Shown here piece after piece: positions 1 through 7,592 of a DNA stretch of 64,000 bases. The first letter of the stretch is position 1. The number at the start of each line of letters is the position of its first letter. The notes under the pieces were generated by a model. That model did no database searches. It was given only the letters and a program-made list of their open reading frames with translations, and had not been told where the DNA came from. The translations under genes were made by a program, and so were the position numbers. Source of the DNA: Microbacterium gorillae (lineage in GTDB: Bacteria; Actinomycetota; Actinomycetes; Actinomycetales; Microbacteriaceae); assembly GCF_000826185.2 (NCBI RefSeq), contig NZ_LN648873.1, positions 267,282 to 331,281 of the forward strand. The letters are read 5' to 3'.

Positions 1-822
1 CGCGGCGTGCGGGAATCCGAAGCCGACGCGGCACACTGCACGAATCACGGTCTGGTCGAAGCCGAAGCGGAAGGACTTGTCGACGGCGATCTCCGCGCGT
101 TCGCGCATGATGATCATGCTGCGGTCGCGAGGAATACCCCAGACGGTCCCCGGGAGCACGTACGGAGACACCACGAGAGGGACACCGAGCACCTGGCGGG
201 ACGGGCCGTTCTCGGCGCCCTGGCCGAGCAGGAACACGTTCGAGCCGGTGCCGGTTTTGAGCTTGGCGAGTGCCTGAGCGGTCGCGGGGTCGGTGACCCA
301 TGTCGACGGTTCGGTTCCGACTGCTTCGGCGGCGGCGAGGGCGTCGACCCATGCTTCGAGGGAGGTTGCCGGGTTGGCGTCGATGTGGGTGAATTCGCCG
401 GTCGGGATGGATTCGAGCCCCGACTGCTGGACGACGTTCGCGCTCTCGGGTCCGAAGAATGCGGCGTCGATCTTCTTGGCGATGTCTCGCGCGAGTGCGA
501 GTCCGGCGATGCCGGCGGCTGTCGGGTTCGAGTCGTTCGCGATCTCGTTGCTGATGTGTGTCAGCCCCGCGAGCTTCGTCGGCTTGATGTTGATCGAGGC
601 GCCTGCGGCCTCTGACATCGGGATCTCTTCGTTCTCGGCGACCCATGACGCACTCGGGTCGGTCGTGATGATCGGGAAGCTGATCGATTCGTCGCGGATT
701 TCCATATACGTGGATGCGGCGATCGCGACCGACTCCGTCTGTAGCGGACGGATGAGCAGTGGGGCGATCGCGGCGCCGGTGAGGACTTTGAGGCTTGGGA
801 TGTTGGGATGGGTGTCGGGCAT
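1..822 (-). CDS. Phage major capsid protein, HK97 fold (3' end beyond window)
   Basis: The frame reads from ATG at 822 to the window edge without a stop (274 codons), so only a short C-terminal part is missing if it has the usual size of about 290-310 residues. The protein starts MPDTHPNIPSLKVL and contains stretches typical of gp5-like capsid proteins: SFPIITTDPSASWVAENEEI, then KLAGLTHISNEIANDS, AKKIDAAFFG, and a late region with RDRSMIIMRERAEIAVDKS. It would form the icosahedral shell of the particle. GGAAGG at 829-834 (bottom-strand reading) is a good ribosome site six bases from the start. It lies downstream of the scaffold-like gene with a large hairpin between them. Assignment is by fold-family resemblance. 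Confidence 0.85.
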   Translation of the reverse strand, partial: MPDTHPNIPSLKVLTGAAIAPLLIRPLQTESVAIAASTYMEIRDESISFPIITTDPSASWVAENEEIPMSEAAGASINIKPTKLAGLTHISNEIANDSNPTAAGIAGLALARDIAKKIDAAFFGPESANVVQQSGLESIPTGEFTHIDANPATSLEAWVDALAAAEAVGTEPSTWVTDPATAQALAKLKTGTGSNVFLLGQGAENGPSRQVLGVPLVVSPYVLPGTVWGIPRDRSMIIMRERAEIAVDKSFRFGFDQTVIRAVCRVGFGFPHAA

Positions 823-940
823 GATGAGCCTTCCGTGAGAGTGCGCAGACCAGTTGGGATGTGTCCGACGTTCCGCGTCTCGCGTTCTTCGTCGGTGCCC
901 TCTGGGCGCTTCGGCGGTGGATTCGAGAGAGCCTGCTCAA

Positions 941-992
941 CCAGGAATCCCCGTCAGAATCAAGCGTAGCCAGTTCTGACGGGGTTTCCTGG
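941..992 (-). terminator. Large hairpin between scaffold and capsid genes
   Basis: Arms 941-959 and 974-992 pair over 19 positions with one mismatch, leaving a 14-base loop. There is no T-run after it in the direction of transcription. It may be a partial terminator or an mRNA-stabilising element that sets the scaffold-to-capsid ratio, but this role is inferred. Confidence 0.5.
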
Positions 993-1012
993 CGTCACAG
1001 GTGGGCTGTTCG

Positions 1013-1576
1013 TTACCGCTTGACTGCGGCACCCCATGCCGCGTAGGGGTCGCCGGGCGCGTTGGACTCACCGGTGGTCCGCAAGATGGCGTTCAGAAGA
1101 GCATGCGGATCACCCGGGCCGGGAACCTCCTTGCCAAGGTAGGGACGTTCCTGGGTCATCGTTTCGGCGGCGGCGCGAACCTTCTCCGGATCGATCCGGC
1201 CGTCCTCGCCGGTGAGGTCGGCGGCGTCGTACCCGCCGATGTCCCAGAGGTCCGCGGGGCGTTGAAGACGCATCGTCTGGTCGTGCTCGATGGCGTGTTC
1301 AGCCATCTGGCGGCGCAGGACGGACACGCTGGCTGTCAGGGCGTCGACCTGTCCGCGGTAGTCGTCGCGCTCGGCTTCGGCGGCGCGGAGCTGCTTGCGG
1401 CGGCGTGCGGCTTCGGCGTTACCGTCCCGCGCACCCCGCTCGCGTCCTTCGTCGTCGGCGTCCGCGTCCGCGTTGGTGTCGAGCTCGATCGCATCGTCGT
1501 CGTGGGTCGTCTGTGTCGTGTCAGCCGACAGGTCGCCGTCGTCGGATGGGCCGGTGGTCGTGGCGGTGGTGGTCAT
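1013..1576 (-). CDS. Phage scaffold-like protein
   Basis: A 187-residue protein starting MTTTATTTGPSDDGD. Residues 1-50 are Thr- and Asp-rich and strongly acidic. A charged helical region follows (about 55-100, with ARRRKQLRAAEAERDDY), predicted to be coiled coil. The C-terminal half contains ERPYLGKEVPGPGDP and ends WGAAVKR. This acidic-plus-coiled-coil pattern directly before a capsid gene is typical of capsid assembly scaffolds. The ATG at 1576 is preferred to longer frames because AAGGAG lies just upstream and because it overlaps the WhiB-like gene's stop as ATGA. No specific family was recognised. Confidence 0.65.
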   Translation of the reverse strand: MTTTATTTGPSDDGDLSADTTQTTHDDDAIELDTNADADADDEGRERGARDGNAEAARRRKQLRAAEAERDDYRGQVDALTASVSVLRRQMAEHAIEHDQTMRLQRPADLWDIGGYDAADLTGEDGRIDPEKVRAAAETMTQERPYLGKEVPGPGDPHALLNAILRTTGESNAPGDPYAAWGAAVKR

Positions 1577-1836
1577 TGGTGCTCCTTCGATGGTGGGTAT
1601 GGCTTGCCGGCCCAGTAGCCGGCGGTCGGTCGTTCTGCGTCCGCGAACGCGCGGCAGAGGGTGCGGACGGGGCAGGAATGGCAAATGGTCGCCAACTCGG
1701 TGAGTTCGGTTGGCGACCATTCGTCGTGAGTGAATCGGGTATCTCCGGTGCACGGTGGTGGGCTGTCGTGTAGCGCGTCGTGCAACGCGCGAGACTGCCG
1801 CAGGCTGCGCGTGCTCGGACGTCCGCCGCCGATCAT
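1573..1836 (-). CDS. WhiB-like iron-sulfur regulator of the element
   Basis: The 87-residue product has four cysteines in the WhiB arrangement: PPPC, then about 25 residues on TIC, HSC and RTLC (C-x2-C-x5-C). These ligate a 4Fe-4S cluster in this family. A glycine/tryptophan turn (GYWAGK) follows, matching the usual GVWGG element, and then a short basic tail. Such proteins bind the primary sigma factor and redirect transcription; phage-borne copies can influence host genes. The start at 1836 (MIGGGRP) overlaps the upstream gene's stop as ATGA, and its own stop overlaps the scaffold start. Whether it controls the element or the host cannot be told from sequence. Confidence 0.75.
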   Translation of the reverse strand: MIGGGRPSTRSLRQSRALHDALHDSPPPCTGDTRFTHDEWSPTELTELATICHSCPVRTLCRAFADAERPTAGYWAGKPYPPSKEHQ

Positions 1837-2375
1837 GCGGCTCGCTCGCTGATGGCGTCGCCGCAGGCCACGCATTCCGATCGACCGTTCCGGTCGGGGG
1901 CCGTTTTCATCACGTGCTTGCAAACCCCCGTCCCTGACCTAGACGGTCGGGACGGGTTGGGTAGGGGTGGTGTTACTCCCCGGCCACGTTTGGTGTCACG
2001 TAACGCGTTACACGACGTGCACGTGCTGTGGTCGCCCGCCTCGTGCCGAGCCATTCGGTCACGGTAGGCGCGCTGTCGATCTGCGTTTCCGCCGCGCCTG
2101 ATCTTGACGCGCTCAGCCGGTTCCTGGTCCTTCCATTCGACCTGATACCCGCCGTCCGCGGCCTGCCACAGTCCGGCTGTGCAGAGGGCTTCGACATGCG
2201 TTGCCGTGCTGTCGTCGACGGCGATACGGTGGAGCGCTTTCATCGGGATGAGTCCGTCCGAAAGCGAACGGTTCGACCACACGAGCGCGTGCATGTGTAG
2301 GCGGAACGCGGCATCCGATAGGTTCATGACGTCGACACGGTCGGTGAAGTCGTCGCTGAGGCGCGTCCACGTCAT
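1833..2375 (-). CDS. Phage protein with replication-initiator-like N-terminus
   Basis: The 180-residue product begins MTWTRLSDDFTDR and continues with LSDAAFRLHMHALVWSNRSL, GLIPMKALHRIA and an LCTAGLWQ segment. This pattern is seen in N-terminal winged-helix parts of actinophage replication or helix-turn-helix proteins. Residues 90-150 are basic and proline-rich. The C-terminal end holds CTSC and, further on, CVAC-type cysteine pairs that may bind zinc. A role in replication initiation is plausible from this and from its place after the excisionase, but the family match is weak. The ribosome site GGGGAGG lies upstream of ATG 2375. Confidence 0.5.
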   Translation of the reverse strand: MTWTRLSDDFTDRVDVMNLSDAAFRLHMHALVWSNRSLSDGLIPMKALHRIAVDDSTATHVEALCTAGLWQAADGGYQVEWKDQEPAERVKIRRGGNADRQRAYRDRMARHEAGDHSTCTSCNALRDTKRGRGVTPPLPNPSRPSRSGTGVCKHVMKTAPDRNGRSECVACGDAISERAA

Positions 2376-2487
2376 GGGTCTACCTCCCCGGCGGAAACCC
2401 GCGCTGGCTCAGGGAGAATGGTCATTGGGTTACTTCGAGGAACCGCCGTCCGATGGTCAGTCGGGCGGCGGTTTTGGCGTTGCGGGG

Positions 2488-2949
2488 TCATGCCGCGGGT
2501 GTCGCGGCGCTCTCGCTGGCGCCCTCGGCGGAGAGCTGCGCGGCCACGTCAATGAGGCGGCGGAGCTCGTCAACGTAGATCAGCGCGGTTTCGATCGTCA
2601 TCCCGTCGAAGACGGGGACGGGAGACAGTCGAAACTCGCCCCCTTCGGCGTCGACGTAGTGCGCCTGGCACGGCCGGATTCCGCTGGCGAGCCCATACCG
2701 CGTCACGCCTTCGGTGTCCTCCGTGGTGACGTAGTAGTTCGGGAACCACGTGACGCGCTGAGAGTAATGGTTCCCCGAGTGCGCAGGCTTCCCGATGCAT
2801 CGGGTTCCGGTCGGCCCCGCGACGGTGCACGCGCCGGTGTAGTCGTCGCCATACCACTCGGCGGGCGGGGCAGTCAGTTCGAGGTCAGTCATGGTGTCGG
2901 GCCGGTAGGGCGATCGGCGAGAAGGCGTGGTGGCGGGTACAGTGGGCAT
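2488..2949 (-). CDS. Hypothetical protein of the element
   Basis: Not recognised. The 153-residue product (start MPTVPATTPSRR) has a proline-rich N-terminus, then a core with CTVAGPTGTRCIGKPAHSGN and WFPNYYVTTED, three cysteines that could bind metal (the third in IRPCQAHYV), and an Ala/Glu-rich tail. The ATG at 2949 follows GAAGGATT at the right distance, so it is preferred to the longer frame from 3000. It is probably co-transcribed with the excisionase. Confidence 0.55.
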   Translation of the reverse strand: MPTVPATTPSRRSPYRPDTMTDLELTAPPAEWYGDDYTGACTVAGPTGTRCIGKPAHSGNHYSQRVTWFPNYYVTTEDTEGVTRYGLASGIRPCQAHYVDAEGGEFRLSPVPVFDGMTIETALIYVDELRRLIDVAAQLSAEGASESAATPAA

Positions 2950-2959
2950 GTCGAATCCT

Positions 2960-3235
2960 TCAGTGACGTGGTGGTTTTGGCTTGGAATCCGCGGCTGCAA
3001 CCGCGGATTTTCTCTTTCCCCAGATCAGTCCCTTGCGGGACATCCGGAAGTGGAGGCGGGCGAGGAAGGGGCGGACATCGTCAACGTCGAGGAAGATGGT
3101 TGCCCCGTTCTCCCATGACATCTGCACGGTCCGGCCCGAAAGGTTCCGCACAGCCGTTTCCCCTGTGGGGTCCCGGTAAGTCAGGGGGTAGAAGTTGTCG
3201 CGCGAAATGTCAGCGCCACGTGGGGAGTCGGTCAT
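2960..3235 (-). CDS. Small hypothetical protein of the element
   Basis: Not recognised. The 91-residue product starts MTDSPRGADISRDN and ends with a Lys/Pro-rich tail. The middle has a beta-rich look (TVQMSWENGATIFLDVDDV). The start overlaps the excisionase stop as ATGA, indicating translational coupling in one early transcript. Confidence 0.55.
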   Translation of the reverse strand: MTDSPRGADISRDNFYPLTYRDPTGETAVRNLSGRTVQMSWENGATIFLDVDDVRPFLARLHFRMSRKGLIWGKRKSAVAAADSKPKPPRH

Positions 3236-3429
3236 CCGGCGTCTTCGGCGAACGCATCCGCGAAGAAATCGTCGAGCTGCTTCTGCGTCACCACTCGTCG
3301 TCCTGCGAGCTTCGATGACTTGAGTGTCTTGGTCTGAATGAGCCACCGAACGGCGGCTTCTGAGCGGCGGAGCTCCCGCGCGATCTCAGGTACGAAGAAG
3401 AACCGCGGGTGGGGTGGGAGCGTGGGCAT
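3232..3429 (-). CDS. xis: Excisionase-type helix-turn-helix DNA-binding protein
   Basis: A 65-residue protein of the MerR-like/excisionase DNA-binding family. FVPEIARELRRSEAAVRWLI is the helix-turn-helix, and RVVTQKQLDDFFA is the typical end of the wing and last helix. In integrated elements such proteins bend attachment-site DNA and bias the integrase toward excision. A perfect AGGAGG precedes the ATG at 3429 (MPTLPPHP), which decides this start over the longer frame. It is the first gene of the leftward early transcript and lies opposite the repressor. Confidence 0.75.
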   Translation of the reverse strand: MPTLPPHPRFFFVPEIARELRRSEAAVRWLIQTKTLKSSKLAGRRVVTQKQLDDFFADAFAEDAG

Positions 3430-3519
3430 TGACTTGCCTCCTGTGTTTGAGTGCGAACACAAATGACGATATGCCGAGATGTGTTGATTGTCAATGCTGA
3501 CTCGTGAGAGGATTCATCC
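3430..3519. promoter_or_regulatory. Divergent control region between excisionase and repressor
   Basis: This 90-bp spacer must hold both early promoters. Visible symmetric elements are TGTGTT(3442-3447)/AACACA(3456-3461) and TTGATTGTCAA (3484-3494). Either could be the repressor operator. This is inference from symmetry and position. Confidence 0.45.
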
Positions 3520-4161
3520 GTGACTGAGAATCAAGGGCGCAGGCCGGACCTCACGGCGATTATCGACGGATCGATCGGGCGCAATATCAAGGCGCTGCGC
3601 GAACGTAGGGGCTTGTCCCAGGCGGAACTGGCTTCGCGCTTGGCAGAGCTTGGCGTACGTGGGATGCATCAAACGACGATCGCGCGCCTGGAGTCCGGCG
3701 GACGACAGCTCCGAGCGTCCGAGGCGATCGCGTTCGCGCGAGTGCTTGGTACGTCCGTGGAGGATCTGGCGGCACTTGAAGGGGAGTCGTCAATAGGCGT
3801 TGCGTTCGAGGACCTGCGCACCGCCCAGCGAGTGTTCATGCAAGCACTTCACACCCTCGGCGTCGAGCGAATGACGCTAGCAGGTCAGTTGGACGACACA
3901 TGCGTGTGGGGCGGGCGGCCCCCCACGCGCGACGAGATACTCGCTCAGACGACCACCAATCCCGACCTGATTCTCGTGGCCGACGACGTGCTAGCCCTCT
4001 CAGAACTCCATCACGTGCGCGCGGGAATTGAAGCCCTCGTCGCCACATACCGGGATGAGCTTGGCGATGCCACGCCTACCGAGTCCAGGATGGCGAGCGT
4101 GCTCGCCGGGTGGAAGCGGGCGCTCGAAGAGGTGTCGGGGGCAGATGATGCCGACATATAA
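3520..4161 (+). CDS. XRE-family helix-turn-helix repressor
   Basis: The 213-residue protein has an N-terminal XRE domain at about residues 18-75 (IGRNIKALRERRGLSQAELA and TTIARLESGGRQL). A longer C-terminal part without recognised domain follows, containing VAFEDLRTAQRVFMQALHTL. It probably represses the leftward excisionase transcript and its own gene, keeping the element integrated. Translation starts at GTG 3520, after GAGAGGA. Its 3' end overlaps the integrase start, so repressor and integrase are likely made from one mRNA. Confidence 0.7.
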   Translation: MTENQGRRPDLTAIIDGSIGRNIKALRERRGLSQAELASRLAELGVRGMHQTTIARLESGGRQLRASEAIAFARVLGTSVEDLAALEGESSIGVAFEDLRTAQRVFMQALHTLGVERMTLAGQLDDTCVWGGRPPTRDEILAQTTTNPDLILVADDVLALSELHHVRAGIEALVATYRDELGDATPTESRMASVLAGWKRALEEVSGADDADI

Positions 4162-5224
4162 CGTCAAGCAACGCCCCGACGGCGTGTGGCGCGTCCGGTG
4201 GCGCGATGACGCTGGCAAAGAGTCGTCGAAGCACTTCAGGCTGAAGCGTGACGCAGAGGCGCACGGTGCCGCGCAGGTCGCGGCGCTTCAGGCAGGTACA
4301 TACATCGACCCCCGGCGAGCGAAGACGACGGTCGCGGATTGGTGCGATACCTGGATCGTCGGATACGCGAAGCACCGTGACTCGACAGTGAAACAGGCGC
4401 GCGTACACCTCGCGGTCATCAAGAGCGATCTCGGCTCCCGACTGCTGCGATCAATCCGCCCATCTGACGTGAAAGCGTGGGTCGTGGAACTACAGACCCG
4501 CGGGCTGGCACCGTCGTACGTGTACGCGCTTCACGCCAGACTCGCCCAGGTGTTCACGGACGCAGTCCACGATGGTCTCGTCAGCAAGTCCCCGTGCTCG
4601 CGGCGCACATCGCCGGCGGCGGCGAAGCAACGGGCCTACGTAGCCACCACGGATCAGGTGTGGGCGCTACATGATTCGATCGACCGAGGCTTTCGACCGG
4701 CGATCCTGCTCGGCGCGTTCGCGGGCCTGCGGGTCGCGGAGGCGGTCGCACTGCGCGTCGAGGACGTCGACTTCATGCGCGGGGTAGTGACGCCGGCGAT
4801 CCAATACCCGGACCTGCCATTGAAGACCGAGATGTCGAAGACGCCGATCCCGATCCCGCCCGAACTCGCGGTGATGCTGAATGCGAACGTCGTCGAGTGG
4901 GGGAGCGGCACGATCGTCGTCGGCACATTTGGTCGAGCCGTCACGCCGTACCGGATGGAAGAAGCATTTCGGCAGGCGCGGGCGAAGGTCGACGGCCTTC
5001 CAGACGGGTTCCGATATCACGATCTCCGCCACTACTTCGCGTCACTGCTGATTGCGGCGGGGCTGGACATCAAGACGGTTCAGGCACGTCTCCGCCACGC
5101 ATCGGCGAAGACGACGCTCGACACCTACGGGCACTTGTGGCCGGACAAAGATGAGTCCTCGCGTGCGGCGGTCGCGGCCGCGCTCGTTCGTCCCTTACCC
5201 AAAGAAATGGATATCACGGCATGA
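4148..5224 (+). CDS. int: Tyrosine-family site-specific integrase
   Basis: A 358-residue integrase. The N-terminal 60 residues are the arm-binding AP2-like domain (TYNVKQRPDGVWRVRW). A SAM-like core-binding domain spans about 65-165. The catalytic domain from about 170 shows AGLRVAEAVAL (first Arg), YHDLRHYFASLL (His-x-x-Arg) and LRHASAKTTLDTYGHL (His and the nucleophile Tyr). It would recombine attP with a chromosomal attB next to glnA. ATG 4148 is chosen because a G-run is six bases upstream; ATG 4145 is possible. It overlaps the repressor end by 14 nt and is intact. Confidence 0.9.
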   Translation: MPTYNVKQRPDGVWRVRWRDDAGKESSKHFRLKRDAEAHGAAQVAALQAGTYIDPRRAKTTVADWCDTWIVGYAKHRDSTVKQARVHLAVIKSDLGSRLLRSIRPSDVKAWVVELQTRGLAPSYVYALHARLAQVFTDAVHDGLVSKSPCSRRTSPAAAKQRAYVATTDQVWALHDSIDRGFRPAILLGAFAGLRVAEAVALRVEDVDFMRGVVTPAIQYPDLPLKTEMSKTPIPIPPELAVMLNANVVEWGSGTIVVGTFGRAVTPYRMEEAFRQARAKVDGLPDGFRYHDLRHYFASLLIAAGLDIKTVQARLRHASAKTTLDTYGHLWPDKDESSRAAVAAALVRPLPKEMDITA

Positions 5225-5469
5225 CCTCTCCCGAAGATCGCTACTACGAAATCTCCGAAGAGATCGCGGGGGTCCGTGACGGGCTCATGCGTGCTGATTC
5301 GATGCTCGACACGCTCGCGATGACGATCGAGAAAGTCGAGTACGGGGACCGTGGCCACGCGCTCAGCGGTGCGACCGAGGTGGCGTTGGACCTTCGTGAG
5401 GTCTCGGCAGAACTCCGCCGAATCGCCGAGTGGGCTGATGGCTGCGCGCACGTTCTCAAACCCAGGTGA
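5221..5469 (+). CDS. Small hypothetical protein downstream of integrase
   Basis: Not recognised. An 82-residue, mostly helical, acidic protein (MTSPEDRYYEISEEIAGV) whose ATG overlaps the integrase stop as ATGA. It is probably made together with the integrase and is the last gene before the terminator. Amphipathic stretches suggest a coiled-coil or partner-binding protein, but no function can be given. Confidence 0.55.
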   Translation: MTSPEDRYYEISEEIAGVRDGLMRADSMLDTLAMTIEKVEYGDRGHALSGATEVALDLREVSAELRRIAEWADGCAHVLKPR

Positions 5470-5475
5470 GAACAG

Positions 5476-5515
5476 CGAAGCGCCCGCCCTTCACAGGGCG
5501 GGCGCTTCGTTTTTT
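5476..5515 (+). terminator. Strong rho-independent terminator after the integrase operon
   Basis: A perfect 15-bp stem (5476-5490 with 5495-5509) with a TCAC loop is followed by a run of six T. It ends the integrase transcript. Just after it TGCGGACTA occurs twice (5515-5523 and 5526-5534), close to where the right attachment site should lie. Confidence 0.9.
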
Positions 5516-5581
5516 GCGGACTAGATGCGGACTACGTGCGATCTACGCCGCGTCCACCCCCGGAAAATCAGGGCGACGGAA

Positions 5582-7006
5582 TTAGACGCCGTAGTAGAGC
5601 TCGAACTCGTAGGGGTGCGGGCGAGCGGCCATCGGGCGGATCTCGTTGTCGATCTTGTAGTCGATCCACGTGTCGATGAGCTCCTGTGTGAACACGCCAC
5701 CCTCGAGGAGGAAGTCGTGGTCGGCGCGCAGTGCCTCGAGCGAGTCCAGCAGCGAGTTCGGCACCTGCGGGATGTTCGCGGCCTCCTCGGGGGGCAGCTC
5801 GTACAGGTCCTTGTCGATCGGCTCGAGCGGCTCGATGCGGTTCTTGATGCCGTCGATGCCGGCCATCAGCTGCGCGGCGAAGGCGAGGTACGGGTTGCCG
5901 GACGCGTCCGGAACGCGGAACTCGATGCGCTTGGCCTTCGGGTTCGAGCCGGTCAGCGGGATGCGGATGGCGGCCGAGCGGTTACCGGCGGAGTAGGCCA
6001 GGTTCACCGGCGCCTCGTAGCCCTTCACCAGGCGGTGGTAGGAGTTCAGCGACGGGTTCGTGAACGCGAGCACGGCGTTGGCGTGCTTGAGCAGACCACC
6101 GATGTACCAGCGGGCGATGTCGGAGAGCTGGCCGTAGCCCTTCTCGTCGAAGAACAGCGGCTTGCCCTCCAACCACAGCGACTGGTGGGTGTGCATGCCC
6201 GAGCCGTTGTCGCCGAACAGCGGCTTCGGCATGAAGGTGACCGTCTTGCCCCAGAGCTCGGCGGTGTTCTTGACGATGTACTTGAACTTCAGGATGTCGT
6301 CCGCGGCGTGGACCATCGTGTCGAAGCGGTAATTGATCTCCTGCTGGCCGGCGGTTCCGACCTCGTGGTGCGAGCGCTCGAGCTCGAGGCCCGCGTCGAT
6401 CAGACGCAGCGACATGTCATCGCGCAGGTCGGCGGTCTTGTCGACCGGTGCGACCGGGAAGTAGCCACCCTTGAACGGGGTCTTGTTGGCGAGGTTTCCG
6501 CCCTCTTCCTTGCGGCCGGTGTTCCACGCGGCCTCCTCGGAGTCGACGGCGTAGAAGCTCTTGCCGGCGCTGACCTCGTAGCGGACGTCATCGAAGATGT
6601 AGAACTCGGCCTCGGGGGCGAAGAACGCGGTGTCCGCGATGCCGGTGGAGGCGAGGAACTTCTCGGCCTTCTTGGCGACCTGACGCGGGTCCTTGCTGTA
6701 GACCTCGCCGGTGCGCGGGTTGAAGATGTCGAAGACCATGATCAGCGTCTTCTCGGCGCGGAACTGGTCGATGTAGGCCGTGGACACGTCCGGGATCAGC
6801 TGCATGTCGGACTCGTGGATGTTCGCGAACCCACGGATGGAGGAACCGTCGAAGAGCTGTCCGACCGAGAAGAACTCCTCGTCCACGGTCGAAGCGGGGA
6901 TGTTGAAGTGCTGCTGCACACCGGGCAGGTCGGTGAAGCGGATGTCAAGGAACTTGACGTCGTTCTCCTTGATGTAGGCCAGGACTTCGGACGGTTCGCT
7001 GAACAT
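5582..7006 (-). CDS. glnA: Type I glutamine synthetase
   Basis: A 474-residue GlnA that makes glutamine from glutamate, ammonia and ATP in the cytoplasm, as a dodecamer. Characteristic stretches include FDGSSIRGF, the metal/glutamate-binding [11 protein letters not shown] and [11 protein letters not shown], the [12 protein letters not shown] region, and NRSAAIRIP. Tyr402 in [10 protein letters not shown] matches the adenylylation site of GSI-beta enzymes, so activity is probably tuned by a GlnE adenylyltransferase not seen here. The length is normal. The upstream spacer carries two small symmetric elements. The 3' end borders the integrated element but the gene is complete. Confidence 0.97.
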   Translation of the reverse strand: MFSEPSEVLAYIKENDVKFLDIRFTDLPGVQQHFNIPASTVDEEFFSVGQLFDGSSIRGFANIHESDMQLIPDVSTAYIDQFRAEKTLIMVFDIFNPRTGEVYSKDPRQVAKKAEKFLASTGIADTAFFAPEAEFYIFDDVRYEVSAGKSFYAVDSEEAAWNTGRKEEGGNLANKTPFKGGYFPVAPVDKTADLRDDMSLRLIDAGLELERSHHEVGTAGQQEINYRFDTMVHAADDILKFKYIVKNTAELWGKTVTFMPKPLFGDNGSGMHTHQSLWLEGKPLFFDEKGYGQLSDIARWYIGGLLKHANAVLAFTNPSLNSYHRLVKGYEAPVNLAYSAGNRSAAIRIPLTGSNPKAKRIEFRVPDASGNPYLAFAAQLMAGIDGIKNRIEPLEPIDKDLYELPPEEAANIPQVPNSLLDSLEALRADHDFLLEGGVFTQELIDTWIDYKIDNEIRPMAARPHPYEFELYYGV

Positions 7007-7085
7007 TCAGACTCCAATGATTTCGCCGGTGGCTCCGGGAGTTGAGCTACGCCGACGATAACGAGATGGGATTGCTCAACCGTAT

Positions 7086-7110
7086 CCCGAATGTTTCGGG
7101 TGTGTTACAC
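7086..7110. promoter_or_regulatory. Symmetric elements between glnA and the RDD gene
   Basis: CCCGAA-TGT-TTCGGG (7086-7100) and GTGT-T-ACAC (7102-7110) lie in the 125-bp spacer between the divergent genes. They may be binding sites for a nitrogen or other regulator of glnA. I do not match them to a known consensus. Confidence 0.35.
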
Positions 7111-7131
7111 GCGCGGCGATAGCCTGGAGGG

Positions 7132-7530
7132 GTGAGCACCGATGTCAACCTCTACCCGGGCGAACGCCTCGGCCTGCCCGAAGACGGCCCCGGATCGATC
7201 GGGAAGCTCGGTCGCCGCATCGCCGCCCTGGCCATCGACTACATCCCGGTGATCATCATCGCGATCGCCTTCTTCGACTACGACTCGATCGCGGTCATCG
7301 TGCTCTTCGCCGTGATCCAGATCCTCTTCATCCCGACCATCGGCGGCAGCCCCGGGCACCGCATCATGGGCTTGCGGCTGGTCCGCTCGGACGGCGCCTG
7401 GACCGGCGTCTGGCGTCCGATCGTCCGCACGATCCTGCTGGTGCTCGTGATCCCGGCCGTCATCTGGGACGCTGACCACCGCGGCCTGCACGACAAGATC
7501 GCCGGCACGATCCTCGTTCGTGCTCGCTGA
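7132..7530 (+). CDS. RDD-family membrane protein
   Basis: A 132-residue protein. Residues about 28-60 carry the R-x-x-A-x-x-I-D signature (RRIAALAIDYIPVI) and the first membrane spans. A GSPGHRIMGLRLV loop follows, then a third span (TILLVLVIPAVIW) and a short DHRGLHDKIAGTILV tail, all typical of RDD proteins. These are small inner-membrane proteins, often of unknown role. The GTG at 7132 follows GGAGGGG. In actinobacteria an RDD gene is often next to glnA, as here. Confidence 0.85.
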   Translation: MSTDVNLYPGERLGLPEDGPGSIGKLGRRIAALAIDYIPVIIIAIAFFDYDSIAVIVLFAVIQILFIPTIGGSPGHRIMGLRLVRSDGAWTGVWRPIVRTILLVLVIPAVIWDADHRGLHDKIAGTILVRAR

Positions 7531-7548
7531 CGGCGCCACGAGAGCGCA

Positions 7549-7577
7549 GAACGGCCCCGGCGATGCCGGGGCCGTTC
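7549..7577. terminator. Bidirectional hairpin between RDD and DUF4191 genes
   Basis: A perfect 13-bp stem (7549-7561/7565-7577) with a three-base loop lies between two convergent genes. It has no clear T-run on either side. Confidence 0.7.
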
Positions 7578-7592
7578 TCGTGTGTGCGGGAC

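Larger units (their letters stand above)
1..5520. mobile_element. Right end of an integrated phage-like element
   Basis: From right to left this segment holds a tyrosine integrase, a small gene after it, an XRE repressor, and a leftward block of excisionase, two small unknown genes, a replication-type protein, a WhiB-like protein, a scaffold-like protein and a major capsid protein. The leftward genes are tightly packed, several with 4-nt stop/start overlaps. Host genes resume with glnA right after the terminator at 5476-5515, so the right attachment site should lie near 5470-5590; no tRNA is there. The capsid gene sits only about 2.4 kb from the excisionase. That compact order resembles the short phiRv1/phiRv2-type elements of mycobacteria and capsid-forming satellites more than a full temperate phage. 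The left end is outside the window. Confidence 0.85.

Noticed and set aside
5470..5590. tRNA gene as integration site
   Set aside because: No cloverleaf, anticodon arm or TTCGA T-loop pattern is visible in this stretch.
5525..7045. Long plus-strand frame opposite glnA
   Set aside because: It is the complement of a certain glutamine synthetase; its composition (Arg/Val/Asp-rich) is typical of antisense frames in GC-rich DNA and it has no family features.
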